Assembly (NCBI GenBank): GCA_016188575.1
Contig: JACPHN010000208.1
Span: 1-5,223, forward strand
Reading direction: 5' to 3'
Length of the DNA stretch: 5,223 nucleotides
Origin: Candidatus Schekmanbacteria bacterium
GTDB taxonomy: Bacteria; CSSED10-310; JACPHN01
Of this stretch, positions 1 to 5,048 are shown one piece after another. Under the pieces are notes generated by a model. It was not told the DNA's origin. It did no database searches and worked only from the letters and a program-made list of their open reading frames with translations. How positions within the stretch are numbered: the first letter of the stretch is position 1; each line of letters begins with the position of its first letter. Position numbers and translations under genes: made by a program.

Positions 1-1
1 C

Positions 2-304
2 CTCGGAACGCCCGAGGAGTGGCGGGCCAACGGCGCGCCGGAGCTGCTCCGCGCCTTCCCGGCGCCGCGCGACGCGGTCGACCACATCATGGAGAGCTTC
101 CCGATCGTCAAGCGCAAGGACGAGCAGGCCCACGGCGAGTATCGAACGAAGCGCGTGATCCTCGAAATCTACGACGCCCTGCGGCGCGCGAGCGAGACCG
201 GCGTGGCCTATCAGACGCCGCTCGACCCGCCGCCGGCGGATCCGCGGGTGGCGCATGCCGCCGCGGGACGGAAAAAACCGGCTCACGCAAAGGAACGGGA
301 ATGA
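2..304 (+). CDS. C-terminal end of a large DNA methyltransferase (Eco57I/PglX-like), 5' partial
   Basis: The frame is open from base 2 to TGA at 302-304, giving about 100 residues of a gene that begins outside the window. The segment FPIVKRKDE followed by [16 protein letters not shown], and then a proline-rich [12 protein letters not shown] stretch, matches my recollection of the extreme C-terminus of long (over 1000-residue) N6-adenine DNA methyltransferases of the Eco57I/PglX type found in restriction, BREX and DISARM-like loci. Such enzymes methylate adenine to mark self DNA. No catalytic motif (SAM-binding site or NPPY) lies in the visible part, so the assignment rests only on this tail. 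The last ~20 residues are Ala/Lys-rich and probably disordered. A DUF4365 gene follows after 28 nt in the same direction, which fits a defence operon. The coding call is strong; the family is an inference from memory. Confidence 0.68.
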   Translation, partial: LGTPEEWRANGAPELLRAFPAPRDAVDHIMESFPIVKRKDEQAHGEYRTKRVILEIYDALRRASETGVAYQTPLDPPPADPRVAHAAAGRKKPAHAKERE

Positions 305-332
305 GCTACCGGTGCCAACCGGGAGACCCGGC

Positions 333-638
333 GTGACGATGTACCTGAGCTTTCAGCAGGAGGAATTCAGTCGGGCGTACGTCCATGCGGTCGCCACGGT
401 CGCCGGCTTCAAGATCTATCCCCCGGCGTTCCCAGACGATGATAGCATCGACTTGAGCATCGGCACGCGCGGGCTACTCGGTAAGATCCGATCGCCGCGG
501 GTTGATGTGCAACTAAAATGCTGGCGGGGGACCGTGGACGGCGAGGTTCTCTCGTATGAGCTCCCGATCAAGAATTATGGCGAGCTACGCCATCAGGTGC
601 CGAGAATCCTCCCACGTAAACACACCTCCCGCGTCTGA
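333..638 (+). pseudogene. DUF4365 domain protein, C-terminally truncated
   Basis: GTG at 333 is chosen because GGGAG at 321-325 sits 7 nt upstream; an ATG two codons later would be too far from it. The product starts VTMYLSFQQEEFSRAYVHAV and continues with PDDDSIDLSI, then VDVQLKCW. This is the DUF4365 layout: an N-terminal helix with Glu, a D-x-D segment before a beta strand, and a Q-x-K strand, resembling the active-site arrangement of PD-(D/E)XK nuclease-like folds. Family members normally run well past 150 residues and continue after the VPRIL segment with a hydrophobic strand. Here family-like sequence stops at VPRIL (about 611), then eight unrelated residues lead to TGA at 636-638, giving ~101 residues. 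The break lies just before an IS110 remnant, so transposition or deletion probably removed the 3' end. DUF4365 proteins often occur alone or beside restriction genes. This copy is probably non-functional, though a short product is possible. Confidence 0.62.
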
Positions 639-700
639 GCAAAACAACCCCCCCGACGATACGCATTATGTCGAGCCATCGTGGCAAATGCGCTACGCTA

Positions 701-1037
701 TTATTCGGCTGATCCTGGTGTGGCCAGTGCTGCCGGAATCAACGTGACCTGGTAACCCAGCTCTTTCAGCGTCCTCAGCGCGCCTTTGAGGTGTCTTCCC
801 TCCGGTGCGGGGTGATCGTACCGGTGCTCCTCATATTGGCCCCTGTCGAGCAGCACGTGGTGCATGATCACCGAAATCTTGTGTGCGACGGCAATAGGCG
901 CCCTCTTACCCCCGATGCGAGCCTGCAGACGGCTTGTCCATCGAGACAACACTGTTGTCGGCGACCCGGCGCAAGCAAACGGTTACGAAAGCCTTGTGCA
1001 CATCGATTCCGGCGCAGATTGGGTGTACGACCTGCAT
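701..1037 (-). pseudogene. IS110-family transposase with a large internal deletion
   Basis: ATG at 1037-1035 has an excellent GGAGG ribosome-binding site (minus strand, 1050-1046), 8 nt away. The start reads MQVVHPICAGIDVHKAFVTV, the classic N-terminus of IS110 DEDD transposases, with GIDVHK carrying the first catalytic Asp. After about 30 residues this frame runs on to a stop near 906. A second frame, open from about 955 to TAA at 703-701, carries a typical IS110 C-terminus: SRLQARIGGKRAPIAVAHK, then a helix-forming stretch and LKELGYQVTL. The two frames differ by one and overlap around 930-955, where an internal deletion fused the two ends. The central RuvC-like remainder and the Tnp_20 domain with its catalytic Ser are absent. 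The recognisable ends are known IS110 family features; that the product is inactive is an inference from the missing core. Confidence 0.82.
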
Positions 1038-1245
1038 GGGCGTTGCCTCCAAGCTCGCATTGGGGTAAGAAGAGAAGCGAGGCGACGAGTCCCGGCGGTG
1101 AGCTCTGGTTCTTCCCACTCGTGTGTATGAACGACTCGGCGGGGCGCCCAGGACGGGAAGACCAATTTATTGACGGGCTTCGATGCCCAAAAACGTCCTC
1201 GATTCGTCGCCAGCTTCTCATGATACGTAATGTTGTACACCAACC
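1038..1245 (-). ncRNA. Possible remnant of an IS110 bridge RNA region
   Basis: IS110 elements of the IS621 type encode a structured bridge RNA in the non-coding stretch just upstream of the transposase. Here the ~200 nt upstream of the ATG at 1037 hold no supported gene. They contain at least one simple hairpin: GGGC/GCCC arms around a 6-nt loop at 1177-1190. I could not identify paired target-binding and donor-binding loops. The call rests mainly on position relative to the transposase start, and the element is dead, so any RNA may be decayed. Confidence 0.2.
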
Positions 1246-1629
1246 GCTCTACCGGACAAGCGTTTTCATGCGGCGGGGCGTCTGCCCAGCAGTCATGGAT
1301 GATTTATTGGTCGTCTCGATGGAAGGCGAGCTCGTGCGCGAAGGGAGGGCATACGTGCTGCGAAGCCCACGCGGCTTCAGCGCGGAAAGTGACGAATGAG
1401 CAGGTCGGCCCTGATCCCGTTGCCGGCTCCCGGCTCGCTGGCGAGCAGGAAGGTTTCTGCTCACGAAACGTAACTGTCCACGTGGCCCCGGCTCGCGGGG
1501 GAGAGGTGAACCGCGACCACGAGACGGCAGGAATCGGCGCCGGCACGATGTCGCACGGGAAGCCGCATGTTTCGAGACGTGCTGCTATCGACTTTATCCA
1601 CTATATTGCATGGCCGCGCCACCTGGATT

Positions 1630-1643
1630 GGTGCTCGAGCACC
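1630..1643. promoter_or_regulatory. Perfect 14-bp palindrome, possible operator
   Basis: GGTGCTCGAGCACC is its own reverse complement over all 14 bases. It lies 106 bp upstream of the metallophosphoesterase start and just downstream of the AT-rich patch that might contain the promoter. A dimeric repressor could bind such a site. One palindrome this long is not very surprising by chance in a window this size (order 0.3 expected), and no second copy or regulator gene is visible. Confidence 0.22.
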
Positions 1644-1738
1644 GCCCGGATTCCTGCAACTTGGCGGAATCGCCGCGGAAGTCGCGCCAGTGTCGAGGCC
1701 ATACCGCCCGCGCGCCTTTTCTCGCCAAACTTCCGGAC

Positions 1739-1743
1739 AGGAG
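1739..1743 (+). promoter_or_regulatory. Ribosome-binding site fixing the metallophosphoesterase start
   Basis: AGGAG sits 6 nt before ATG at 1750. It selects this start over the in-frame ATG at 1567, which would add 61 residues of arginine/proline-rich, non-family sequence with no comparable site. Starting at 1750 places the first phosphoesterase strand (LVILHLSDLH) about 14 residues in, as expected for the family. Confidence 0.8.
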
Positions 1744-1749
1744 CTGCTC

Positions 1750-3903
1750 ATGCCGGTGACCAACCCATACTCGTTCTGGAGCGACGATCTCGTCATTCTT
1801 CATCTTTCCGACCTGCACGCCGGCTCGCCGGATGCGTGGTGGTGCCGGCCGGCCGGGCCGTATGGCCGGGAGATCCGCTACGAACCGGCCACGCATGAGG
1901 CGATCATCGAGGCGCTGATGTCGCTGACCCCTCCAGTAGATCGTCTGGATGCCATCGTGGTCAGCGGTGACTTCGCCAACCGGGCCGAGCCGCAGGAATT
2001 CGAGGCCGCCGAGGAGTTGCTGCGCGGCCTCCGCGACGCTGCCGAACGTTGCTTTTGCACGAAGCCGCTGCTTGTCCTCGTCCCTGGCAACCACGACGTC
2101 TCCTGGGCGGCGGACAGGGCGGCGGCAAGCGCGAACCGTTCACCGAGCGAGCGCGACGAGGCCAAACTGGTGGCATACCGCGCCTTTGCCGAGAGAGTGG
2201 GTGCTCAGGTGGACGGCGCCAGGAAAAACTGGGCGCGAGTCCCCCCGCGGAAAGAAAACAAGCGCCCTGTCTGGATCGTGGGCCTGAGCTCATGCGTGCG
2301 CGAAGGCCATGAGCCACATCAACACTACGGCTACGTCGGCTACAACCAGCTCGCGGAGGTCTTCGCTCGCCGCGACCCGACAGTCTCCCCGTGGGATCTC
2401 CAGCTCGCCGTGTTCCATCATGCCATTTCGCTGAACGCGCCGACCCTGCCACTGCCGCCCTCGGGCGATCCCGGCGCCCTGAGCGCCGCCGAGAACGCAA
2501 TCGTCAGACAGTATTCCAACCTGCTGCAGGGCGCGGAGGCGACGCTTCGGTTTCTCGGGAGCCACGGGATCCGGGCGGTGCTCCATGGCCACCAGCACTA
2601 CGACGCGCCGATTCACGCCTCCATCGTTTCCGAGGATCCGTCGAATCCCTGGGAGGTGGGCGGCATCACCATGCTCGGCGCCGGATCCGCCGGGCTGGAG
2701 GCGCAATCGGAAGGCCAGATCGGTCCCACGGCGTTTCAGGTCCTGAGGTTTTACAGCGTTTTCACCGATTGGCAGGTGATCACGCATCGCGTCGTCCTGA
2801 AGACGCAGGGAAGGTTTTCACCGCTGCTCGAGTTTGCTCACGACCGCACGCCGCGTTGCGCGCCCCTGCTCTCGATGCGAAGCCACGCCCATTATCGGGA
2901 TCTGCTGATGATGGCGCTATCGCAGGGAGCACAGAAGCGGCCGCCCATTCCAGAAATCGACGCGTTTCCCCTGGTGCGCATCGACCACTGGCCGCGGCTC
3001 TGCATGGACCCGTCTGGGTTGCACCGGCCGGTGGTCGCGCCCTCGGCAGCCATCGCCTACTGGTGTGCCCAGTCGCCGTACAACGCGGTCAAGACGTATG
3101 GAGTGCTGCACGCGAAGAAGGCGGCGGATGCGCGGATCGAGCTGAACCTGAACCAGATCCGCATGGTGGAGGCGCTGTCGACCTGGCTCTTCTCCAGTGC
3201 CGAGAGGAAGGACGCCGCGCTGCGGGCGCAAGGACTGGATGGACTGTTCGCGACGATCAATCGCGAGGACGCCGGCGCGCTCCGTCTGGGCATGAACTTC
3301 GCGGGCCTGGTTCGCGACCAGAATGGAGAGATCTGGTTGATCGTGCATCGACGATCGGCCGACGTGGCGTGGGAGCGCGGGACGATCTTCCTCACCTTCG
3401 GCGGAGGCGTTCGCGAGTCGCATCTGTCCACCGAAGAGATCCACGAGCAGGTGCCACGCGCCGAACCGCCGTTCGCAACGGCGACCCGGCGGGAGCTGTT
3501 CTGCGAGACGGGAATGACCATCCCCGGTGAGGTGTTTCCGGTCGCGCTGTATCTCGACATTGTCAGCTCCTCACTCAACGTGGTGTCCACGGGCTGGTTG
3601 CGCAATGAGGAGGTGAAGCGATGGGATTTCGAAGACGATTTCGCGGCGAGCCTGGTGCGCCCCGACGGTGGGAAGAGCATCAGGGCCGCGCGCATCGAGC
3701 TGGCCACCGCGGGACGGGACAGATGGGAGAGCATGTCCAAGGGATGGTTCGCGGTCGGCGGCGGTCAGACCACCAGTGCTGGAGGGGACCCGGCGGTCGC
3801 GTTGAACCATCTGGCGAAGCGGATTCTCGAGGCGGCCGTCGAGGACCGCTGGCCCTGGCTGGTCAGGATGATCCTGAAGGGGGCGTGCACGCCCCTGGTT
3901 TGA
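1750..3903 (+). CDS. Calcineurin-like metallophosphoesterase with a C-terminal Nudix-like domain
   Basis: This 717-residue protein is first in a three-gene operon. Residues ~14-330 form a calcineurin-type metallophosphoesterase with every usual motif: SDLH (Asp21, His23), SGDF (Asp74), PGNHD (113-117; Asn114, His115), the His pair at 223-224, and HGHQH (279-283; His281, His283). Such enzymes hydrolyse phosphomono- or diesters with two metal ions. Residues ~330-510 have no recognised domain. Residues ~510-640 look like a Nudix fold: strand MNFAGLVRD, then GEIWLIVHRR, GGG at 551-553, then RRELFCETGM (580-589), close to the Nudix R-E-U-x-E-E-x-G-U signature but with Cys585 in place of the first Glu of the EE pair, and an insertion of ~16 residues where the G-x5-E half should be. 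Residues ~640-717 include a predicted C-terminal helix. I see no signal peptide or membrane segment, so it is probably cytoplasmic. The phosphoesterase is certain; the Nudix call and a role in nucleotide-signal or nucleic-acid processing are inferences. The substrate is unknown. Confidence 0.9.
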   Translation: MPVTNPYSFWSDDLVILHLSDLHAGSPDAWWCRPAGPYGREIRYEPATHEAIIEALMSLTPPVDRLDAIVVSGDFANRAEPQEFEAAEELLRGLRDAAERCFCTKPLLVLVPGNHDVSWAADRAAASANRSPSERDEAKLVAYRAFAERVGAQVDGARKNWARVPPRKENKRPVWIVGLSSCVREGHEPHQHYGYVGYNQLAEVFARRDPTVSPWDLQLAVFHHAISLNAPTLPLPPSGDPGALSAAENAIVRQYSNLLQGAEATLRFLGSHGIRAVLHGHQHYDAPIHASIVSEDPSNPWEVGGITMLGAGSAGLEAQSEGQIGPTAFQVLRFYSVFTDWQVITHRVVLKTQGRFSPLLEFAHDRTPRCAPLLSMRSHAHYRDLLMMALSQGAQKRPPIPEIDAFPLVRIDHWPRLCMDPSGLHRPVVAPSAAIAYWCAQSPYNAVKTYGVLHAKKAADARIELNLNQIRMVEALSTWLFSSAERKDAALRAQGLDGLFATINREDAGALRLGMNFAGLVRDQNGEIWLIVHRRSADVAWERGTIFLTFGGGVRESHLSTEEIHEQVPRAEPPFATATRRELFCETGMTIPGEVFPVALYLDIVSSSLNVVSTGWLRNEEVKRWDFEDDFAASLVRPDGGKSIRAARIELATAGRDRWESMSKGWFAVGGGQTTSAGGDPAVALNHLAKRILEAAVEDRWPWLVRMILKGACTPLV

Positions 3904-3929
3904 TGAGGCGAGAAGCGGAGGTTGGCAAC

Positions 3930-4361
3930 ATGAGCGGAGAGGCGAAAATGACGATCGAGATCCTGGTTGAGATTCCCCGGTTCCCACCGAAAACGCCGAA
4001 GAAGGAGACCATTACGGTAACGGTAGACTCGGAGAGGCTGGGTCTACGGATCGCGGAGTACGCGAGAGCCAACCCGGGGGACATCTTGTGCCTGGGAGGT
4101 GGATTTTCCGTTCCCGTCCGCATGGCACAAGTCAAGGACGATAATGGGCTTGGCAAGGTTTCCTTAGGAGAGTCGCAAATCAGTGACAACGATGGCAACG
4201 TCCGCTGTTCTATCGGGCCATACATTGCGCGGGCCGCAGTTCCCTGGCCCAAGGAGGACAAGACGGAAGGTGCCGGCAGCAGCACCGGCAATGGCAGTGC
4301 CGCGCAATCATCGCCAGGGGCAGCGGACACTGCCCGGGCGGCGGCGAAGGCAATCGAATGA
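3930..4361 (+). CDS. Small protein of unknown function with a low-complexity tail
   Basis: This second operon gene encodes 143 residues. It starts 26 nt after the phosphoesterase stop, at an ATG with GGAGG at 3917-3921, 8 nt away. An alternative ATG at 3948 (seven codons in) also has a purine-rich stretch upstream and cannot be excluded. I do not recognise the family. Residues ~8-105 look like a small mixed domain rich in beta strands: TIEILVEI, TITVTVD, a short helix LGLRIAEYARA, then GDILCLGGG and later strands up to VPWP. Residues 108-143 are a Gly/Ser/Ala/Thr-rich tail ending in an Ala/Lys helix-like stretch, probably disordered or a linker. There is no signal peptide, membrane segment or obvious catalytic motif. 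The stop overlaps the next start, so it is co-translated with gene 3. A binding partner or sensor for the phosphoesterase is a guess from context only. Confidence 0.75.
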   Translation: MSGEAKMTIEILVEIPRFPPKTPKKETITVTVDSERLGLRIAEYARANPGDILCLGGGFSVPVRMAQVKDDNGLGKVSLGESQISDNDGNVRCSIGPYIARAAVPWPKEDKTEGAGSSTGNGSAAQSSPGAADTARAAAKAIE

Positions 4362-4555
4362 ACCCGCGCGTGTTGGAATCAGGCGGAGCCCTGCTCATCT
4401 TGGTGGGCGGAAGTGTCCCGGCCAGTGTGACGGCGGAGAGCCTTATCAATACGCTCGATCAAGTCGAGCGCTTCTTGGAGAAACCCAAACCGCCGTTCAT
4501 CGCCAAGGTCTACTGTCCCAGCCCTGATTTTTGCCAGCGACGAAGGGGAAAATAG
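4358..4555 (+). CDS. Third operon gene: 65-residue protein, possibly PIN-like C-terminal fragment
   Basis: ATG overlaps the previous stop as ATGA (4358-4361), with GAAGG at 4346-4350 as a ribosome-binding site 7 nt away; this is a classic translational coupling arrangement. The product has a hydrophobic strand (ALLILVGG, 11-18), a short loop, a helix (SLINTLDQVERFLEK, 28-42) and PPFIAKVY (45-52), then CPSPDFC and a basic end. The strand, helix and PPFIA(K/R)V order reminds me of the C-terminal third of certain PIN-like (VapC-type RNase) toxins, but the metal-binding acidic residues of an active PIN domain would lie upstream and are absent, so a nuclease role is unsupported. The TAG at 4553-4555 may be a premature stop, because coding-like sequence continues in frame to 4672. 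Coding is likely; identity is weak. Confidence 0.6.
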   Translation: MNPRVLESGGALLILVGGSVPASVTAESLINTLDQVERFLEKPKPPFIAKVYCPSPDFCQRRRGK

Positions 4556-4672
4556 GGGGAGTACCCTAACTGTGCCATCGGCCCGTGTCGGGAGCCCGTC
4601 ATCGTTCCCCAGCCTGACTCTGACGACTACAAGAGCACGGACAGCACCTCGGGGCAAGAAAACGGAAATTGA
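4556..4672 (+). pseudogene. In-frame continuation of the third operon gene beyond a TAG codon
   Basis: Reading on in the same frame after TAG 4553-4555 gives 38 codons to TGA at 4670-4672, with roughly 73% G or C at third positions. The translation begins GEYPNCAIGPC, giving a second cysteine pair (CX4C) to go with CPSPDFC (CX5C) before the TAG, and ends in an acidic, Ser/Thr/Asp-rich tail. This suggests a full gene of about 104 codons with a possible zinc-binding knuckle, interrupted by a nonsense change, a sequencing error, or suppressed readthrough. No start codon with a good ribosome-binding site supports an independent gene. Confidence 0.4.
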
Positions 4673-5048
4673 CCGTAAGAGACGCTGGAGCGCCGCGGGG
4701 GCAGATCCTTGGCTGGCGCCGGTGGCGTCTCGTCATGTGGTCGCGGGGTAGGCCGCGACGACGGCCGCGCAATGGCTCTCCAAGCTACCCGCTGGATAGC
4801 TGATCGGGACGAGTCTGCCACCATGCGGCCGGACCTTTCGTGCCACAAGAAGGTCAACCGACAAGCGAGCGAGGGCCAAGCTGCGAGAACAGCGATGGAC
4901 TACCGGTCTTGCTCGGCGCGGCGCATCGTCCCCGGCGGCTCCCGCGAAACCCGTAACCAAGTTGGCCTCCCATGATCCTCGTTTTGGCGTCGGCCGAATG
5001 TCGGGTTTCCTCGTTTACAAGCTGGGCGTTCGGAGCTGCCTTGCCTGG
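4673..5048. other. Non-coding stretch after the operon
   Basis: I can support no gene here. Frames on both strands stay open for 70-120 codons, but they read as arginine/serine/proline-rich shadow sequence with no family motif. Just after the operon there is an inverted repeat with arms GAGACGC (4679-4685) and GCGTCTC (4725-4731), followed by a tight hairpin at 4740-4759. The rest up to about 5048 shows nothing clear apart from an 11-base word (CCCGTAACCAA, 4950-4960) that recurs at 5175-5185. Confidence 0.4.
4740..4759 (+). terminator. GC-rich hairpin after the operon, weak terminator candidate
   Basis: GTCGCGG and CCGCGAC form a perfect 7-bp stem around a 6-nt loop, 68 nt after the last operon stop (TGA 4670-4672). 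There is no run of T after it, so it does not meet the usual intrinsic terminator pattern. It could still slow polymerase, protect an mRNA 3' end, or be incidental in GC-rich DNA. Confidence 0.25.

Larger units (their letters stand above)
612..1245 (-). mobile_element. Remnant of an IS110-family insertion sequence (ends uncertain)
   Basis: The core is the deleted transposase at 701-1037. The left limit is set by the abrupt loss of DUF4365 sequence near 611. The right limit is a guess that allows ~200 bp of upstream non-coding DNA, as IS110 elements usually carry. IS110 elements generally lack clear terminal inverted repeats and target duplications, and none could be identified here, so the true ends are not fixed. 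Roughly 850 bp of a normal ~400-codon transposase gene are missing, so the element cannot move by itself. Confidence 0.45.
1246..1749. other. Gene-poor stretch upstream of the metallophosphoesterase operon
   Basis: About 500 bases without a gene I can support. Open frames exist in several registers, as expected from high GC, but none shows family sequence, a convincing ribosome-binding site or consistent codon use. It holds an imperfect hairpin (GCTCGC, 2-nt spacer, GCGAGC, 1433-1446), a perfect palindrome at 1630-1643, and an AT-richer patch near 1588-1610 with TATATT at 1602-1607 that could act as a -10 box, although no good -35 box is visible 16-18 nt upstream. The operon promoter is most likely here. 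Part of the stretch may be IS-derived or remnant DNA. Confidence 0.4.

Noticed and set aside
983-1243. Minus-strand open frame upstream of the IS110 start
   Set aside because: It overlaps the transposase N-terminus in the wrong frame, and the real start at 1037 has its own ribosome-binding site.
791-1399. Plus-strand open frame of 202 codons
   Set aside because: It runs antisense over the recognisable IS110 transposase ends and has no ribosome-binding site or motif.
1567-1749. 61-residue N-terminal extension of the phosphoesterase
   Set aside because: The ATG at 1750 has a well-placed AGGAG and fits the family start; the extension has no conserved sequence.
1230-1898. Plus-strand open frame of 222 codons upstream of the operon
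   Set aside because: It has mixed, Cys/Trp/Arg-rich composition without motifs and overlaps the true phosphoesterase start in another frame.
2391-3530. Plus-strand open frame of 379 codons inside the phosphoesterase gene
   Set aside because: It is a frame shadow of the long gene, Arg/Pro/Gly-rich, as expected in GC-rich coding DNA.
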